Positions 59,420 to 64,000 of a stretch of 64,000 nucleotides of DNA are shown one piece after another; within the stretch, counting starts at the first letter, position 1; each line of letters opens with the position of its first letter. The notes beneath the pieces are model-generated. The model was not told where the DNA came from. It searched no databases and saw only the letters and a list, made by a program, of their open reading frames with translations. The position numbers and the translations under genes were made by a program. The stretch is from Trichosphaerium sp. ATCC 40318 (lineage: Eukaryota > Discosea > Flabellinia > Trichosidae). Location: positions 62,001 to 126,000 of the forward strand of contig JALMLS010000471.1 of the NCBI GenBank assembly GCA_038496445.1. The letters are read 5' to 3'.

Positions 59420-62400
59420 ATGAAACCTCTTAGCCTGCTAATGTTCCTACTACTGTTCATACTATCATTCGGAGTTCTTTGCAGGGCTCAAAACAGAACT
59501 ACATTCCGTATAGGAAGCGTATATCCAGCGGAAGGGCCTCTTGTCTATGTAAGCAACCTAGTACTTGATGGACAGCGTATGTGGAGGGATAGAGTACGTA
59601 ATTAATTTACAGTTTCGTAAAACACAGTTTTGTATAGCAACATCGATTAGCAGGCTAATCAAGGTCATTCCACGTCATCAGTTTTTTTCGGAGTTGTTTT
59701 TTATTGAAAGTGAAGTTTTGACTTCTACCAAGTGACACCTTTTATAATGACACCGTTTTTAGGTTAACGCATTGGGAGGTCTTAAAATAAATGGCGTCAA
59801 TTATACTGTAGAATTGCTAGAAAGAGGTTCAGGCACGCAACTCACCCTAAAACTATTGAATTTACAGCTAATGGCGTTGTTTGCTGTCTTTTATGGAAAG
59901 AAGAAGATAATAATTTACAAATTGAATTTACAGCTACTGGCGTTGTTTGATGTCTGTTACTGTAAAACATATATTAATTTCTAAATTTGTAGGTGACAGC
60001 GGAGAATCTGTTGCTAATACTACGTTGGCTGTTATAAATGAAGGTGTAGACTTTTTATTTCTGGTAAGCAGTTTTTTTTTTGATCATGCGCTGATTTGTA
60101 CTAAGCCATTGACGACTCATCTGGGACTACGTGGAGCTATGGTAGCGAACAACGCAAAAATAAACTCACTATTACGTAAGTAAACGACAAGTAACACCCT
60201 GCTGTTATTGTTTCCGTGAGCACTGTAGTATTGTTTTTAACTTCTTACTAGCTGCGGCTGCAACACCTACAAATTATGCCTGTGACGAGAGAATGTCTTA
60301 CCCTTGCAAATTTCCTTATGGAAGAAGGCTTGATTATGCTTCGGGGCTTATGTTACCAACTTTACAGTTCATGACAGAAGCTTTAAATCTACTTGTAATT
60401 CAAAATGCTAAAACTATTGCAGTTTTTTATGAAGGTAAGAGTTTCGGGGTTTTTTTCTGCTTTTGTATTTGCTTACTTCAGCTGACATCCCTTTCAATAG
60501 ATGGAGCGTTTACAGAATCAATTGCTCAAGGGTCTTTGAGACAAATAGAGTTTTTGGGCCTCGAGCTCGTATACTTTAAGAGTATCCCGTTCTCTTCAAA
60601 TAAAACTCTTGTACAACCACATATCGAAAACATGATACGCGAACTACAAGACATTAAACCAGGTAAGTAGTCTTAATTTAGGCTCCTATTAACTCCGGCG
60701 TACTTAACCCCGTAGATGTGCTTCTTGGTGGAACTTTTTTTTCTTGTGTTGCCTTAATGAAAACAGCACGTGAGATGGACTTCAATGCAAATGTAGCGTA
60801 CTGTTGCTACTGTATTGTAACTGAATCAATTCTTTAGGCTTATCTTCTCTCACGGCCCTGTGTCCTTGATAAAGAAGACGTTCGAGAGAAGTTTGGAGCA
60901 GACGGGAAATATATAATGAGCGCAGCCGCATTGGTAAGGGATTAGGATTATAACTGTTCAGTTGCCTTACTTTTGTTTTATTCTAGTGGGACAAAAGACT
61001 TCGTAGTGATAGATACGATGAAAGAGACGAAACAGTTCGATATCATCATTTCATTAGTGATGGAAACACAACGTCACCACTTATTTTCAACCAAATGTAC
61101 AAAGATAGATTTGGTGTTGAACCTGGTTTCTATGGTGAGGCCTTTATTGCACGGCATGTGATTTATGGAGTTTACTAATTACTGTTATTTTAGGTATGGT
61201 TGGTTACACTCAAGGTTACGTTGTACAATACGCATTAGAAGCTGCAAAGTACGTGCTTTTTTGATTGGAAAAACACTTTTTTTTTGGTTGTTACGTGATA
61301 TTTGATTTTATTTACTCTTATTTAATAGTTCTTTTGACCGCGATGATATTCAGAATACTATAAACGCTATGGATATTACAGGTTTTTGTGGAGAGCTTGA
61401 ATTTGATAGGTTCGGACAGAATCTGGGTAGAAGTGGATTGACGTATCAATACGATGAAGATATTGTTGATCAGATTGTTGCTCCATTATTTGCTGCTACT
61501 GGAAAACTGATATACCCTGCCCCAAAATGGAATGAGCGGTACACAACCTACGGGTGGTACGGTACGTATTTCATATTGTCAATAAATAATACTACTTACA
61601 AGGCTAATACTTCGTAACAGAGTACACAAGCGAGATAGTTATTCTATGTCTTGTTGGTGTGGCAATCCTTATTAATTTAGTACTTATCCTATGGGTGTTA
61701 ATATATCAGAATAATATAGTTATACGCGCTGCACAGCCAGTGTTTGTTGTTCTCACTCTGGTAAGTCTTGACCTCGTTTTTTTTTTCTTACTTGGGGTTT
61801 TTCTTATTTTCTATTTAGATTGGTACCATCATCATGTATTGTTCGGTGTTTTTCTGGACTCTACATACAGACGATATTCACTGTAACCTCTCAAGATGGT
61901 TCATAGCAGTAGGTTTTGGAGTACGGGTTCAGTTTTAATAGCATACACTAATCAGTGATAGTTGACATATGGTGCATTGTTTGCAAGGATTTATAGGATT
62001 GGTCAGATCTTCCTTGTTAAAACACTAGAGGTGTTCAAAGTAACAAACATGATGATCATTCCAATTGTTGCTGCTATTGTTGGTGTAGAAGTTCTAGTAC
62101 TTTCCCTATGGACTGCGATAAGTACAGGTCGTGCAGAGCTTCACGAAGAACAACCATTTATTCTTTCAGACGATTATTATGGTTGCTCTAATACAACAAA
62201 GGATACAATATTCTTTGTTATTCTCATGATATTCAATGCTGGCGTTCTTCTATACGGCCTATACTGGGTCTACAGAATATGGAGATTGAAGGCAGTGTTA
62301 TACAATGAATCAAGGTACGTCAGCTCACTGTAGTGAGCGGTTTTAATTGAATGTTTTTATTTAGGTCAATCGGATTCGCTGTTTACACTTTGACTTTTTT

Positions 62401-62872
62401 TGTTGTGATCATTATCATCATCCAAGTACGTTAATTATTTTGGACTACCTTTTATGTACATGTAGTTTATACTTATTAAGTGATTGTTTAGGTATTTGGG
62501 ACCGATAATCGTGAGATAGCGTTTATTCTAAGATCATTGTGTATCATTCTTGGACCTTTTATTTCAGTCATGGCTTTACTTTTACCAAGAATGAGATACA
62601 TGGTACAATCACAATCAGAGATTTCAACTACAGACACCTCTGCTGTCAATAGTAGATCTCTCAAGCTAGTAAGGTCATCACGTGCTGTGAATGGAGAAGT
62701 GAATAATGGCAATTCAGAAATGAAGAATGATATGGAGAGAATGAAGAAACGAATTGACGAATTAGAAAAAGCACTTGCCAAAGCAACTGAAGGAACTCAG
62801 GAGACGACAAGGGAAGACGCTTCTATTGACTCGAAAGATGTAGTATCTAAAAGTGAAGACATCAGTGTCTAA
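59420..62872 (+). CDS. GABA-B-like class C G-protein-coupled receptor
   Basis: Multi-exon gene. A signal peptide (MKPLSLLMFLLLFILSFG, then VLCRAQ) precedes a periplasmic-binding-protein-like ligand domain (FRIGSVYPAEGPL, ELLERGDSGESVANTT, GVDFLFL, DRFGVEPGFYG, VGYTQGYVVQYALEAA). Class C 7TM helices follow (IVILCLVGVAILINLVLILW, AAQPVFVVLTL, IGTIIMYCSVFFWTLHTDD, LTYGALFARIYRIGQIF, MIIPIVAAIVGVEVLVLSLW, DTIFFVILMIFNAGVLLYGL, SIGFAVYTLTFFVVIIIIIQ, CIILGPFISVMALLLP). The cytoplasmic tail has a coiled coil (MERMKKRIDELEKALAKATE), as used for dimerisation in GABA-B receptors. No Cys-rich domain lies between the ligand domain and the helices, consistent with the GABA-B subgroup. The ligand is unknown; related receptors in amoebae sense GABA or glutamate. 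A near-identical paralogue starts at 63858. Confidence 0.85.
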
Positions 62873-63129
62873 ATCTTCATCGAACACTACAATTGGTTTG
62901 CAATAAAAAGCAGTTTAGAATGTTATCAGTTTTACGGTATCTCAGGCACATACAACACTTTTTTACAATTTGCTAAAGTTTTTTTTGCCTATTCAGTGCA
63001 AGTCACGTTGTACATGCAACGTTAAAAGTCTTCTAAACCATCTACTAAACCATCTACTAACTCACAACATTTTGTATCTTTTTTTTTTTGCTTCAAACAC
63101 TTTTTACTAGAGCTAGATTGTATCATATC
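62873..63129. other. 3' flank of the receptor gene
   Basis: T-rich 3' flank. It holds a short tandem repeat (ACCATCTACTAA twice, near 63036-63060) and no gene. Confidence 0.45.
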
Positions 63130-63400
63130 TACGCGTATTGAATATTGTAGCATTGTGTATCCAACCGCACCTAAAATAACATGATGATGTTCAGTTCATG
63201 AATCCAAGACTCAACGGGCTCTGTGAGAGTCCGAGATGTAACACTAAATAGCGAAAAAATTGTGTAGAATAGACCGTACATGCCATTCCTCTTGTTATAT
63301 CCTCCGTTACAGTAATTAGTAAACTCAATGAAGCAGGCATAGTTAAGTATCCTGGTTCTACACCGAATCTATCTTTGAACTCAAAGAATTGAACAGAAAT
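63130..63400 (-). pseudogene. antisense fragment of a GABA-B-like receptor gene
   Basis: On the minus strand, 63400-63343 reads KDRFGVEPGY, matching the receptor exon containing YKDRFGVEPGFYG near 61110. Further on, 63180-63138 reads TTTTAGGTGCGGTTGGATAC, matching the next exon border TTTTAGGTATGGTTGGTTAC near 61190. The spacing is enlarged and the frame is broken. This is a decayed, inverted piece of a receptor copy between two intact-looking copies. Confidence 0.6.
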
Positions 63401-63857
63401 TTAAGGGCATTCTCGTACATTCTCTAATTTTATACCATTGGCAGTGCTTTCCACAGTCACATGTTTTAGAAAATTACCATTCTGTTAACTGTACTTTAAA
63501 CGCAAATGGACTCCTAGAAAACTCTACAATCTGGTAAGCGTGTGGGCCTGCCTTGCATCTGTTTTGATGTTTGATAAAACTGCCTTTATAATTCCTTTGT
63601 ATGCCACAACGACACTGTTACTTTGTGCCATAACGCTTCTATCCTTAGTTGAAAAAATATTTGGCGGCAAAAAGTACAAAAAAAGTCGAAATTTCGCATA
63701 ATTTGTTTTGGGATGTCGGAACAAGTACCGCACAGTGTTTAACGGCAAATAAACAGTGGTATTTTGTGAGAAAAAGTCACGTCGTTGACATTACAAAAGA
63801 TCGTAATAAAATAGTACGAGATTGATTTGATCAAAAACGACAAAGTGATAAAGTGAT
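63401..63857. promoter_or_regulatory. upstream region of the second receptor gene
   Basis: About 450 bp that resembles the upstream region of the first receptor gene in word order but with many changes. Promoter function is inferred from position. Confidence 0.4.
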
Positions 63858-64000
63858 ATGAAAGCTCTTCTTGCTCTAGTATTGTTTCTACTATCGTTCG
63901 GAGTTCTTTGCAGAGCTCAAAACAGAACTACATTCCGTATAGGAAGCGTATATCCAGCGGAAGGGACTATTGTTCGTTTAAGCAATCTAGTACTTGATGG
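63858..64000 (+). CDS. second GABA-B-like receptor gene (partial, cut by window end)
   Basis: The frame opens MKALLALVLFLLSFGVLCRA and continues QNRTTFRIGSVYPAEG. From the GGAGTTCTTTGCAG word onward, about 60 bases are almost identical to the first receptor gene; the signal peptide start and the codons after PAEG differ. This is a tandem paralogue kept similar by recent duplication or gene conversion. Only the first 47 codons are visible. Confidence 0.8.
   Translation, partial: MKALLALVLFLLSFGVLCRAQNRTTFRIGSVYPAEGTIVRLSNLVLD

Noticed and set aside
1-64000. rRNA genes, CRISPR arrays, bacterial operons, LTR retrotransposons, endogenous viral genes
   Set aside because: None seen; intron structure and gene families are eukaryotic nuclear throughout, and no reverse transcriptase, integrase or capsid-like frame was found.
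1-64000. Naming the species (heterolobosean versus amoebozoan)
   Set aside because: Gene content is compatible with several protist groups and I cannot run a phylogeny; RPS15 and separase trees would decide.

Overview
This window is nuclear DNA of a compact, intron-rich, AT-leaning (roughly 37% GC by eye) eukaryote. Genes lie a few hundred bases apart on both strands and are cut by many short introns, often 40-100 nt; the smallest I can phase securely is 41 nt. Donors are very often GTACG(T) instead of GTAAGT. TAA, TAG and TGA all close open frames. The gene set (GABA-B-like class C receptors, LRR-dual-specificity phosphatase, DENN-RGS, F-box/LRR and F-box/Hint proteins, EGF-7TM protein, secreted cell-surface proteins) fits a free-living amoeboid or flagellate protist, for example Heterolobosea or Amoebozoa. 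The sequence alone does not let me choose a lineage.

Layout. 0-5 kb: the end of an unknown gene, a bHLH factor, a multi-pass membrane protein and ribosomal protein uS19/RPS15, all on the minus strand except the first. 5.2-14.5 kb: ASCC2-like protein (plus), an F-box protein and a RAD5/SHPRH-like SNF2 helicase (both minus), and a small unknown gene. 14.7-24.7 kb: a GPI-anchor-type secreted surface protein and condensin subunit CAP-G with a very long acidic serine-rich tail. 24.7-37 kb: a gene-poor, repeat-rich interval. It holds copy A of a duplicated small membrane-protein gene, an F-box-Hint gene, a TA-flanked MITE, a Lys-rich secreted-protein gene interrupted by a 1361-bp terminal-inverted-repeat element that itself carries a PHD-finger gene, a 1.56-kb palindrome, and two small hypothetical genes. 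37-46.3 kb: a twin-motif Cys-rich protein, a myristoylated-type LRR phosphatase, an LRR pseudogene, a DENN-RGS protein, an EGF-7TM protein and an F-box/LRR gene with a frameshift. 46.4-55.8 kb: one large separase gene that includes SAM-like and SAP-like modules. 56-64 kb: a poorly resolved membrane gene, copy B of the duplicated gene, and a tandem pair of GABA-B-like receptor genes (the second cut by the window end) with an antisense receptor fragment between them.

Two chromosome-segregation genes (condensin CAP-G and separase) and one DNA-translocase gene share the window. Signalling genes (class C GPCR, EGF-7TM, RGS, LRR phosphatase) make up much of the rest. The most unusual items are: the TIR element at 30.36-31.72 kb, with a 5-bp target duplication and a PHD gene inside; the original 3' end of the gene it split, still open in frame on the far side; the SAM/SAP modules in separase; the F-box-Hint and DENN-RGS fusions; and a marked excess of CACGTG hexamers throughout, next to a gene for a bHLH protein with the E..RR basic motif that reads such sites.
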